The translations under genes and the position numbers were made by a program. A stretch of 64,000 bases of DNA, taken from JADLHS01 sp036274115 (GTDB lineage Bacteria > Verrucomicrobiota > Verrucomicrobiia > Limisphaerales > JADLHS01). Numbering within the stretch: position 1 is the first letter of the stretch; each line of letters starts with the position of its first letter. The notes under the pieces were generated by a model that saw nothing but the letters and a program-made list of their open reading frames with translations, was not told the origin of the DNA and did not search any database. The stretch is taken from contig DASUGI010000078.1 in assembly GCA_036274115.1 (NCBI GenBank), forward strand, positions 1 through 64,000. The letters run 5' to 3'. Of this stretch, positions 44,878-52,176 are shown in pieces.

Positions 44878-46788
44878 TCATTGTCCCGCCGCGAACTTCA
44901 GTGGCTTCTTCAACACCAGGTTGATGCCAAACGTAAAAGTGCCGGTCGTTGGGTCATCCGTGATTTGCGCGTCCAGACGCACATCACTAAACAGCGGGCT
45001 TTGCTTCAATTCGTGGTCAAAGGTATAAACCGTCTGATTGTTCGCCCCGGGATTCAACGGGTTGCGATCCACCGCGCGACAGCTGAGCTTGATCACCGCC
45101 ACCTGATTTGAATTACTCGGCAAGGCGGTATTCGCTCCTCCCGGCACCGCATTGGGATCCGCGGCAGGTGGTGGGGCCTCCGCCGCGGGCAGCGGCGCTT
45201 GCGGCATGTAGCGGCGGCGGTAAATCTCGTCCATTTCCGGACTCCCGTAACGTTGGGGCATTGGCGACCCCACGCTGCTGCCTTGCGCCCCACTGAAATC
45301 CACCATGCTCGCTCCGATCGGACTGAATGAATTCATCGATTCAATCCAGATACCCGTATCGGCGCCGCCCAACTTCAGCCTCGTGGTCTCTTCCGTACGC
45401 ATCAACGCGTCACGCAACTCCTTGGCGATATCCACCCACGCATAACGCTCCTCCAACAACCCGGCCTCCACCTCCAGATCCCCCAGCGCCTTCTTCAAGT
45501 CCCCATGCGCGCGCTTGAACCGCTGCTCCTGACCCTGCAACCGCTGAATCGTCGGCGTAATTTTCTCCAACTCCTCCTGATGCGTCACCGCCAACTTGTT
45601 GAACAAATAACCCACGGCCAACGCCATCAACGCCAGACTCGCAATCGTCGCGATAAAATAAGGCTTCTTCGCATTGAAACTCTGCCAGCGCAGCGTGCTC
45701 TCCGGCATCAGATTCAGTTCCACCGGACAATTCGCCAGGTTACGCAAGCCCAACCCCACCACCTCACCCAAACCATGTGCCACCTTCGCCAACTCCTCCA
45801 ACGGCACCCCCGGATCAATCTGCACACTGCGGAACGGATTAAAGTACTCGACCGGAACGTTAAGCTTTTCCGCAAAAAACTGCGCCGTGTAAGGCATGAT
45901 GCTCGCACCGCCGCTCAGGAACAATCGCGCCGGCGCCCCACCCCCCTGCTGGCCGCGATAAAACTGCATCGTCTGATTCACCTGAATGTGCAGCCGCGTC
46001 ATGAACTGCCGCGCAATCTTCGAAATCGCCGCCTGATGCTGATTCTCCGGCTCCTCATACGCGCCACCCAGACTCACGAAACCTTCATCGCGCTTGATTT
46101 TCTCAGCCACATCGAACTTGAGCTTCGATTCATTGGCAAAGTCCTGCGTGATGGAGTTGGCCCCCAGATTGATGCTGCGCGCAAAGACTTTTCCTTTCTC
46201 GAAGAAAAGCAGGTTGCTCGTCTTGGCGCCGATATCGAGGAGCATCGTGCAATCCTCGAGATCGCCGTAGTTGTAGCGAAACGCGTTGCACAGCGCCGCC
46301 GGTGAAACGTCGCAAATCTGAAGACTCAGCCCGCAAGCTTCCGTCGTTCGGAACAGACCCTCGACGATGTCCGACTTGATTGCGACCAACAGAACCTCAA
46401 GTTCACCCCCCGCCGTCGTCCCCAAAATCTGATAATCCCACACCACCTCCTCGAGCGGGAAAGGGACGTTGGACTTCGCCTCGTACTCGATGATTTGAGT
46501 GACTTTACTTGGATCTACGGGCGGCAATTTGACGAACTTGGAGAACACGTGGAAGCCCGGCGCACAAACGTTGATCTCCTTGGCCTTGATCCCGTGTTCG
46601 GCAATGGTTTCCTGCAGCGTCTTGAGAATCAGCGCTTCCCGCTTGGTTTCCTGAGAACCTTCCAATCCAAGGGGTTTGATAGCGTATTGCTGAAGCACCA
46701 GCCCTCCGGCCTCGTCCACGACGAATTCGGCGACCTTGAGGCTGCCGGCCCCGAAATCCACCGCCAAAAATGAATTACCTTTCGCCAT
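44878..46788 (-). CDS. PilM-PilN fusion, Amuc_1101-like
   Basis: The 636-residue protein starts with an actin-like PilM domain (about 1-385): AVDFGAGSLKVAE (phosphate 1), LLDIGAKTSNLLFFEKG (phosphate 2) and LFLSGGASIMP (adenosine). A membrane helix at about 375-395 (FIATIASLALMALAVGYLF), a coiled coil and a PilN-like periplasmic region with an Ala/Pro-rich linker follow. Ordinary type IV pili have separate PilM and PilN; here they are one chain, as in the verrucomicrobial family. The linker holds two RY-rich motifs (QRYGSP and YRRRYMP) related to YRSRYG in the neighbouring protein. It is the first gene of the pilus operon. Confidence 0.85.
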   Translation of the reverse strand: MAKGNSFLAVDFGAGSLKVAEFVVDEAGGLVLQQYAIKPLGLEGSQETKREALILKTLQETIAEHGIKAKEINVCAPGFHVFSKFVKLPPVDPSKVTQIIEYEAKSNVPFPLEEVVWDYQILGTTAGGELEVLLVAIKSDIVEGLFRTTEACGLSLQICDVSPAALCNAFRYNYGDLEDCTMLLDIGAKTSNLLFFEKGKVFARSINLGANSITQDFANESKLKFDVAEKIKRDEGFVSLGGAYEEPENQHQAAISKIARQFMTRLHIQVNQTMQFYRGQQGGGAPARLFLSGGASIMPYTAQFFAEKLNVPVEYFNPFRSVQIDPGVPLEELAKVAHGLGEVVGLGLRNLANCPVELNLMPESTLRWQSFNAKKPYFIATIASLALMALAVGYLFNKLAVTHQEELEKITPTIQRLQGQEQRFKRAHGDLKKALGDLEVEAGLLEERYAWVDIAKELRDALMRTEETTRLKLGGADTGIWIESMNSFSPIGASMVDFSGAQGSSVGSPMPQRYGSPEMDEIYRRRYMPQAPLPAAEAPPPAADPNAVPGGANTALPSNSNQVAVIKLSCRAVDRNPLNPGANNQTVYTFDHELKQSPLFSDVRLDAQITDDPTTGTFTFGINLVLKKPLKFAAGQ

Positions 46789-46793
46789 CGCTT

Positions 46794-46859
46794 TTTACCC
46801 CGTGAGATACTTCCCACAGGTTCTCATTGGTAAATCCCGTGCTTCTCTCACGGGGTAAA
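46794..46859. promoter_or_regulatory. Perfect 14-bp inverted repeat upstream of the pilus operon
   Basis: TTTACCCCGTGAGA (46794-46807) is repeated inverted at 46846-46859 with 38 bases between, just before the start of the PilM-PilN gene at 46788. It lies in the 5' leader on the minus strand and could be a protein-binding operator or an RNA hairpin next to the ribosome-binding region. No T-tract follows. The rest of the 253-base gap to the response-regulator pseudogene (to 47041) shows no gene. Confidence 0.6.
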
Positions 46860-47041
46860 CTCTACCGGGTTATGCGCCACCTCAACTTTTCTACACAGAG
46901 GAGCGCGCGTGGAGTTATCCCAAAACGCGGAAACGGTCAAATACAAAAACTTTTCAGCAAGCTCTCCCGTCACCCATTCGTCTCAAAAAAACTCACCTGA
47001 GTGACGTTGCAATTCATCGCACCGCAGGCTAGGCCAGCGAA

Positions 47042-47364
47042 ATGGAAAGAAGAATTCTGATTGTGGATGATGAACAGGACTTTTCCGAGCTGGTGCAATA
47101 CCGCCTCAACGACTGCGGCTACCGTTTCCGCACGCCACCAACAGCACCGACGCCCTGGGACGACCCGCCCGACCTCATTCTCCTGGATTTGCGGCTCCTC
47201 GACCTCGATGGCCTGAGGTGTGCGAAATCTTCACCCGACACCCAGCCACCCTGAACATCCCGGTCATCATGATCAGCGCCCTCGGCACTGACGTCACCCG
47301 CTACAGCGCTCAAGTCGCAGGGGCGAAGGAATTTTTCTCCAAGCCTGTGGATTTTGAAAGCTGA
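47042..47364 (+). pseudogene. Frameshifted response-regulator receiver domain
   Basis: The sequence begins as a normal receiver (MERRILIVDDEQDFSELV) with Asp-Asp at residues 9-10, continues through PPDLILLDLRL with the phospho-acceptor Asp region, then loses frame after DLDGL. In another frame it reads EIFTRHPATLNIPVIMISALGTDV and ends with AGAKEFFSKPVDFES, the conserved Lys region. A single missing base near 47216 would restore GLEVCEIF. The region at about 47130-47160 also reads better in a different frame (HATNSTDALGR), so at least two further shifts seem present. It is the only plus-strand gene between the pilus and chemosensory clusters. Confidence 0.8.
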
Positions 47365-47452
47365 AGACTGCAATCGACGTCATCTTCAAGACCCAAGTCT
47401 AGACAAGGTGAAATCAAGTGGGCAAATCACGCCCGAAAACCGAAAGCCCTTC

Positions 47453-47671
47453 TCAATGCCAATGCCGAAGAATCCAGTGCCACAAAGGATCGCCCCAGTA
47501 AGCAACCGCCAAAGCAAAACCCAATGCAATCGCAAGCGTGCCGCCAAGAAACGCCCATCGGCTATCGAATAGTCCCCAACTGATTCTCGCGCCCAACAGT
47601 CCGCCGACTATCAACCCGCACCAGCAGTGAACCCAGAAGTGTCGACCTCGTGTGTCGTCGTCACCTTTCAT
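47453..47671 (-). CDS. Small membrane protein (72 aa)
   Basis: The 72-residue protein has two hydrophobic segments, roughly residues 13-30 and 40-58, with Gly-rich packing (GLIVGGLLGARI, GGTLAIALGFALAVAYWGD) and a His/Trp-rich C-terminus. It starts 10 bases downstream of the cheA stop on the same strand, which supports expression with that operon. No family was recognised. Confidence 0.55.
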   Translation of the reverse strand: MKGDDDTRGRHFWVHCWCGLIVGGLLGARISWGLFDSRWAFLGGTLAIALGFALAVAYWGDPLWHWILRHWH

Positions 47672-47681
47672 AGCGCACTAC

Positions 47682-50600
47682 TCATCCCTTCGCATAATGC
47701 CCCAGCACCTGCCGCAGCTGCTGTTGCGTAAACGGCTTACTCAAGAACGTGCTCGCCCCCAAATTCATCGCCTTCGTGATGTATTTATCCGCGCCGCGCG
47801 AAGAAATCACCACCACTGGCACATGCGACCACGCGGGATTCCCGCGCACTTCGGAAATGAGTTCGTAACCGTTCAGTCGCGGCATCTCCAAGTCGGTGAA
47901 TATCAAATCAAAATCCTGCTCGCGCAATTTCTCCAACGCCACCAGGCCGTCGCTCGCCACGGTCACCTGGCAGCCCAGGTCTTTGAAATAGCGCTCCTGC
48001 ACCTTGCGCACACTGAGCGAGTCATCCACCACCAAAACCCGAGTCCGCGAACCGGCGACCGTGCGAGACGGCGCTTTCGCCGATTCCCAGATTCGCCGAT
48101 TCTCCCCTCCCTGCCCCTCGCCCCACTTCAGCAACGTCGGCAAATTGAGAATCGGAATCACGCGCCCTTCCGCATCCACGGACGCCCCGTTCAGCAACGG
48201 ATGCTGCGCCATCACCGCATCCAACTGCTTCACCACAATCTCCTGCCGGCGCAGCACCACATCCACCACGACAATCGCCCGGCGATCACCCACACTGGCG
48301 ATCAACCCCTTGTCCGAATTCTCATTGCCCGGCACGCCAAACAACCGCGACAACCGCAACACGGGCAGCAAATCAAACTTCGGACCTTCGTCCTCCTCCG
48401 TCGCCGCGTCCGGATTCTCGGTTCCTAATTCCAGATCGCGCCGCTCCACCGGGTACTGCTCCAATGGGTTGAGAGGTTCCCCATCTCCCCGTTTCCCCGC
48501 CTCGCCGTCTCCCCGTTTCACAATCTTCTCCGACTCGAGAATCAACCCGGCCTCCACGAAGTTCAACGGGAACGCATACTGCGTCCCACCCAACTCCGCC
48601 AAAATCGCCTCCGAGATCGACAGCGTCAGCGGCAGTCGCAACGTCCACGTCGCGCCCTCGCCCGCCACATACTTCAATTCCACTGACCCGTTCAAATTCT
48701 CCACTTCCTTGCGCACCACATCCAGGCCGATGCCGCGCCCCGACACCGTCGTCACCTTCGACGCCGTGCTGAAGCCCGGCTTGAAAATAAACTCCGCCAC
48801 CTGCTCGGGCGACAACTCCGGCGACCCCTTCTCCAACCAACCCTTCTCAATCGCGCGCTCGCGCACCGCCGCCGCATCCACCCCGCCACCGTCGTCGGAC
48901 AACTGCAACACAATCTGGTTGCTCAACTGCGCCGCGCTGAATCGCACCTTGCCCTGCGCCGGCTTCTTGCGCTTCTGGCGCGTCGCCGCGTTCTCAATCC
49001 CGTGCGCCACGGCATTGCGCAACAGGTGCAACAACGGCGCATAAACTTTATCCACCACCACCTTGTCCAACGTCGCTTCGCCACCCGTCAATACCAGTTC
49101 CGCTTCCTTCTTCTCCACATCCAGGGCATCGCGGAACGCCCGTTGCAATCGCGGGAACAACGTCTTGATCGGCACGAGTCCGAGACTCGTCACCTTGCTC
49201 TGCAACTCCTGCGACGTATGCGTGAAGTGCGCGTTCTCCGCCGCAAATGAATCCAGACACGACGCCACGTCGCCGTTCAATTGCTCGATGTCGTGACTGA
49301 TTTCCACCAACGACCGCGCGAGGACGTTGAACTGATCGTACCGATCAAACTCCAATTCGCTGAACTCCGATGCACCGGCAGATCGGAAAGTCGCCGCGTC
49401 GCCCGTTCCCCGTTTCGCCGTTTCACCCTTTCCTGCCTTCTCCGCTTCTGCCTCCGCCGCCGCCTGCTGCATCAAGTTAAACTCAAACTGCTCCTGGAAA
49501 TTCATCACCGAGCCCGTCAACGCACCATTGCGCTCCGCCAACGCCCGATGCAACGCCGCCAGTTGCTCGATCTTGCGCGCCAAACGCGCCCGATCGATCA
49601 CCATCTCCGAGATCAAATTCATCAACTGATAGAGCCGCGACGTTTCAATGCGAATCGTCTGCGCCTCCTCATCCTCGATCTCGGCCAACGATTTACGGGT
49701 CAACAACTCAGTGATCGAGTCCGACGCACCGGCGAGCCGGCGAGTCGGCAAATCGGCGACACCCTCCGTTTCGCCCGTTCCCCGTTTCGCCGTTTCCCCG
49801 GTTCCCTCCACCGCCAGTCCCGCAATCGTCACACTCCAATCATGCCGCCACGGCGTAGCGGTGTTCCTTGCCAACCCAACCAAATACCGGCGCAATTGAT
49901 CCACGGCTCCCAGCAGGAACGTGAACACCGCTTTCGATCCTTTCGCCCCCTTGCCCGCCAACTCTTCCAGGAACGACTCCACCTCGTGCACGCTCTTGGC
50001 CACCGCGGTCAATCCAATCGAATTGCCCGCGCCCTTGATCGTATGGAAACCACGTTGTGCCGCCCACACCTGTTCGATGGGCTTCTCTCCCTTTTCCCAA
50101 CGCAACACTGCCTGCTCGATAATTCCAATCTGATCGCGCGTGTCGTTGATGAAGAATCCCGCCATCTCCGGATCCAACGCCGCCGCCGGTGCCGGCGCAC
50201 TGGCCGCCGCAGCATTCGCGGCCTGGGCAAAACCGAGTTCCAGCGCCTCGCGCAACCGACCTTCGTCGAACGGCAAGTGCAGCGACTTCGCAATCGTCGC
50301 TCCCAGATGCGCGCACGCCTCGAACGTTTCGCGATTTCGCGCCAAAGCCTCGTCCACCGCGACGATACACCGCGCCTCCGCCGCCTTCGCCGGGGCGGAA
50401 ACCGTATCCAACCCAAACGTCCCGGCCGTTCCCTTGATCGTATGGAACAAACGCCGCGTCTTCTCCCACGGCTCTTTCGCCGCGAGATTGCCCGCCAATG
50501 CCGTAAGACTGGCCGTCAACTCCGTGAGATAACCCGCTACCTCCTGACTGAGCAGCTCCAGTAAATCCGCATCCGCGCCCGGCTTGAATTCTTCCGCCGA

Positions 50601-51986
50601 CTTTGCCTCTGGCGTGACTGATTGCTCGGCCGGCGCCACCGTCTCCGGCAACGCCGCAAAAATCGCCTCAGCACTCAATGCCTCCGCGGCGGCTGGCTCG
50701 GTCGGCGTCGGCGTTGTAACTTCTGCCACGTTCGACGCCGCCACCGGTTCCGTCGGCATCTCCGGTGGCAACGCTGAAGGCGTCGCGGCGGGCGTCTGCT
50801 CGGCCTTCTTGCCGCGACGTTTCAACGCCGGCGGCGCCACGCGCACAATCGGTGGAGGTGCTACCGCCCCTGGCAACCCAGCCGCTTCCGCCTTCGCGAC
50901 CGGTCCCGCCGTCGCGGCATCTTTCGCTTCGGACTTCGGAGGCAATTCTGTTTTCTCAGCAGAAGTCTGCGACGGAGCGGAGGCCGCGACATTTTCGATC
51001 GTCGATGCCGCAGGCGCGGCTTCACTTTTCGCGGCTTCTTCTGGAGCCGGCGCAGGCGCAGCCGGGGCGGCATCGCGACGACGCAACGTCGGCGGCACCA
51101 CCTGCAATGGTTTCGGGGTTGCTGGAGCGTCCGCCTGAACAGCGGGTGACGGGTGTTGGGTGTCAGGTGTCGTGAGCCCCTTCACGTCACTCGTCACTCG
51201 TCCCGCGTCACTTCCGGGGTCACCTTCCCCACGTGCTCGCAACGTCGGCGGCACCACGCGCACCGGCAATGGAGCACCAGACTTTGCGACCGGTTGCGCA
51301 CCCTGGACATCCAAAAGTGAATCGGCGAGAGAGCGAGACGGAGAATCGGCGACGTCGCCGTCTCTTTTGCTTAAGGTCTCGGGGCTTGGCTCTGGGCTCT
51401 GGGCTACCCCCAGACCCGAGACGCCAGAACCCAGACTCTCCTCTGACAGCTCCAGATCGTTCAGACGCACGTACTGCGCGCCCGCCACTTCCGCAGCCAC
51501 CGCCGGCAAATAACCCGGCCAACGCTCTTCCATCATCGGACGCAAGCCCTGATAGACATCCCACGCCTGGCCCAGCATATCCATGCACGTGAACTGATTC
51601 ATCACGAACCAATCCTGCATGTGATCCAAAATGAATTGAAAAACCTCGTTGGCCTTCTCCCGCTCGTTGTGCACCCACGAACCCGCCAACTCGAGCAACT
51701 TTTCGAAGTCCGCCCCCAGGCAGGACAAGCCCCACGCCTCCACCGTCGCCGCCAACCCCTTCAACGTGTGACACTGCCGCAACGCCTCGTCCAGGGCCTC
51801 CTGCGTAGAGAGTGAATCGGCGAGAGGGCGAGACGGAGAATCGGCGACGTCGCCGTCTCCCCGATTCGCCGATTCTCCGTTTCCTCCCTGGAGCAACTGC
51901 GCCACATATTGCTGCGTCAGACTGTGGAAGCGTTCCACGTCCGACGTAAAGATCTCCTGAATATCACTGATCTTAAATTTTTCCAT
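47682..51986 (-). CDS. Giant CheA hybrid kinase (ChpA/PilL-like) with three Hpt domains and a receiver
   Basis: The 1,434-residue protein has three Hpt domains with phospho-acceptor His73 (HTLKGLAAT), His514 (HTIKGTAG) and His647 (HTIKGAGN), separated by an Ala/Pro-rich linker (about 180-450). A CheA dimerisation hairpin, a HATPase domain (HLLRNAVAHGIEN around 987, DDGGGVD, GRGIGLDVV), a CheW-like P5 domain and a C-terminal receiver (about 1316-1434, phospho-acceptor near Asp1365) follow. This is the ChpA/PilL plan of pilus chemosensory systems. The chain carries eight translated repeat insertions (six F1, one F2, one F3) giving linkers such as RDGDVADSPSRSLADSL and KRGDGEAGKRGDGE, in the Hpt1 region, the linker, the dimerisation hairpin, a P5 loop and before the receiver. 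The frame stays open through all of them. Confidence 0.93.
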   Translation of the reverse strand: MEKFKISDIQEIFTSDVERFHSLTQQYVAQLLQGGNGESANRGDGDVADSPSRPLADSLSTQEALDEALRQCHTLKGLAATVEAWGLSCLGADFEKLLELAGSWVHNEREKANEVFQFILDHMQDWFVMNQFTCMDMLGQAWDVYQGLRPMMEERWPGYLPAVAAEVAGAQYVRLNDLELSEESLGSGVSGLGVAQSPEPSPETLSKRDGDVADSPSRSLADSLLDVQGAQPVAKSGAPLPVRVVPPTLRARGEGDPGSDAGRVTSDVKGLTTPDTQHPSPAVQADAPATPKPLQVVPPTLRRRDAAPAAPAPAPEEAAKSEAAPAASTIENVAASAPSQTSAEKTELPPKSEAKDAATAGPVAKAEAAGLPGAVAPPPIVRVAPPALKRRGKKAEQTPAATPSALPPEMPTEPVAASNVAEVTTPTPTEPAAAEALSAEAIFAALPETVAPAEQSVTPEAKSAEEFKPGADADLLELLSQEVAGYLTELTASLTALAGNLAAKEPWEKTRRLFHTIKGTAGTFGLDTVSAPAKAAEARCIVAVDEALARNRETFEACAHLGATIAKSLHLPFDEGRLREALELGFAQAANAAAASAPAPAAALDPEMAGFFINDTRDQIGIIEQAVLRWEKGEKPIEQVWAAQRGFHTIKGAGNSIGLTAVAKSVHEVESFLEELAGKGAKGSKAVFTFLLGAVDQLRRYLVGLARNTATPWRHDWSVTIAGLAVEGTGETAKRGTGETEGVADLPTRRLAGASDSITELLTRKSLAEIEDEEAQTIRIETSRLYQLMNLISEMVIDRARLARKIEQLAALHRALAERNGALTGSVMNFQEQFEFNLMQQAAAEAEAEKAGKGETAKRGTGDAATFRSAGASEFSELEFDRYDQFNVLARSLVEISHDIEQLNGDVASCLDSFAAENAHFTHTSQELQSKVTSLGLVPIKTLFPRLQRAFRDALDVEKKEAELVLTGGEATLDKVVVDKVYAPLLHLLRNAVAHGIENAATRQKRKKPAQGKVRFSAAQLSNQIVLQLSDDGGGVDAAAVRERAIEKGWLEKGSPELSPEQVAEFIFKPGFSTASKVTTVSGRGIGLDVVRKEVENLNGSVELKYVAGEGATWTLRLPLTLSISEAILAELGGTQYAFPLNFVEAGLILESEKIVKRGDGEAGKRGDGEPLNPLEQYPVERRDLELGTENPDAATEEDEGPKFDLLPVLRLSRLFGVPGNENSDKGLIASVGDRRAIVVVDVVLRRQEIVVKQLDAVMAQHPLLNGASVDAEGRVIPILNLPTLLKWGEGQGGENRRIWESAKAPSRTVAGSRTRVLVVDDSLSVRKVQERYFKDLGCQVTVASDGLVALEKLREQDFDLIFTDLEMPRLNGYELISEVRGNPAWSHVPVVVISSRGADKYITKAMNLGASTFLSKPFTQQQLRQVLGHYAKG
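48049..48112. repeat. F1 repeat inside cheA (before the receiver domain)
   Basis: Left arm of octamers GAACCGGC GACCGTGC and related; right arm GATTCCCA GATTCGCC and related, in inverted orientation. It is translated in frame as the linker between the P5 domain and the receiver. Confidence 0.75.
48476..48522. repeat. F1 repeat, single arm, inside the cheA P5 domain
   Basis: About six units of the right arm (GTTTCCCC, GCCTCGCC, GTCTCCCC, GTTTCACA) without the inverted partner. In the cheA frame it gives KRGDGEAGKRGDGE, an eight-residue period, because three octamers make eight codons. Confidence 0.75.
49372..49436. repeat. F1 repeat inside cheA (dimerisation hairpin)
   Basis: Begins with GCACCGGC, shared with the copy at 49726, and continues into right-arm octamers GTTTCGCC GTTTCACC. 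It encodes KGETAKRGTGD and the following Ala/Ser residues in the loop of the helical hairpin. Confidence 0.75.
49726..49806. repeat. F1 repeat inside cheA (before the dimerisation domain)
   Basis: A left arm of four octamers (GCACCGGC GAGCCGGC and two more) faces a right arm GTTTCGCC / GTTCCCC / GTTTCGCC / GTTTCCCC. It encodes TGETAKRGTGETEG and a Leu/Arg/Ala-rich stretch. Confidence 0.8.
51145..51213. repeat. F3 heptamer repeat inside cheA
   Basis: The left arm is four heptamers (GGTGACG GGTGTTG and two more); the right arm is CGTCACT CGTCACT CGTCCCG CGTCACT in inverted sense. It is translated in the linker as part of DAGRVTSDVKGLTTPDTQH. Confidence 0.75.
51316..51366. repeat. F1 repeat inside cheA (linker)
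   Basis: The 49 bases 51316-51364 differ at one position from 51811-51859. The octamers GAATCGGC GAGAGAGC and so on end in the palindrome GGCGACGTCGCC. It encodes DGDVADSPSRSLADSL. It directly abuts an F2 repeat. Confidence 0.85.
51375..51440. repeat. F2 heptamer repeat inside cheA
   Basis: The left arm is built from GGCTCTG-like heptamers, the right arm from CAGACCC GAGACGC CAGAACC CAGACTC in inverted sense. It is translated as SLGSGVSGLGVAQSPEPSP. Confidence 0.75.
51811..51892. repeat. F1 repeat inside cheA (Hpt1 region)
   Basis: A full two-armed copy. The left octamers GAATCGGC GAGAGGGC GAGACGGA GAATCGGC run to GACGTC at the centre; the right octamers GTCTCCCC GATTCGCC GATTCTCC follow. 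It encodes ANRGDGDVADSPSRPLADSL between the first helix of Hpt1 and its phospho-acceptor helix. Confidence 0.85.
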
Positions 51987-52000
51987 GACGTTAGGAGTGG

Positions 52001-52132
52001 AAGCGGCGAATCGGCGAATGGGCGAATCGACGAGACGACCCGTACTCCGCAGTAGCTCTGCTACGGAGGGTGGACGAAGGAGCGACAGTCGCCGTTTCGC
52101 CGTCTCCCCGTTTCGCCGTTTCGTCTCCTGCT
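52001..52132. repeat. Composite F1 repeat between cheA and the MCP gene
   Basis: The outer F1 arms are GGCGAATC GGCGAATG and related (52004-52037) and GTTTCGCC GTCTCCCC and related (from 52089). Between them lies a different element containing GTAGC TCT GCTAC (52052-52064) and CGGAGGGTGGACGAAGG. The same inner element occurs inverted at 56751-56879. The gap holds no gene. Confidence 0.85.
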
Positions 52133-52176
52133 GCGTGCATTTGATTTGTATTCCGGGTTATCGCACGGGGTGAATG

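Noticed and set aside
47354..47572. A 72-codon plus-strand gene after the response-regulator pseudogene
   Set aside because: It is Lys/Arg-rich with no motif and overlaps the better small membrane-protein gene on the minus strand.
49281..50564. A 427-codon plus-strand open frame inside cheA
   Set aside because: It is extremely Arg-rich and antisense to Hpt and dimerisation domains of CheA.
48049..51892. A CRISPR array formed by the regularly recurring F1 repeats
   Set aside because: The copies are hundreds of bases apart, differ in length and unit number, lie in a coding frame, and have no unique spacers of constant size or cas genes.
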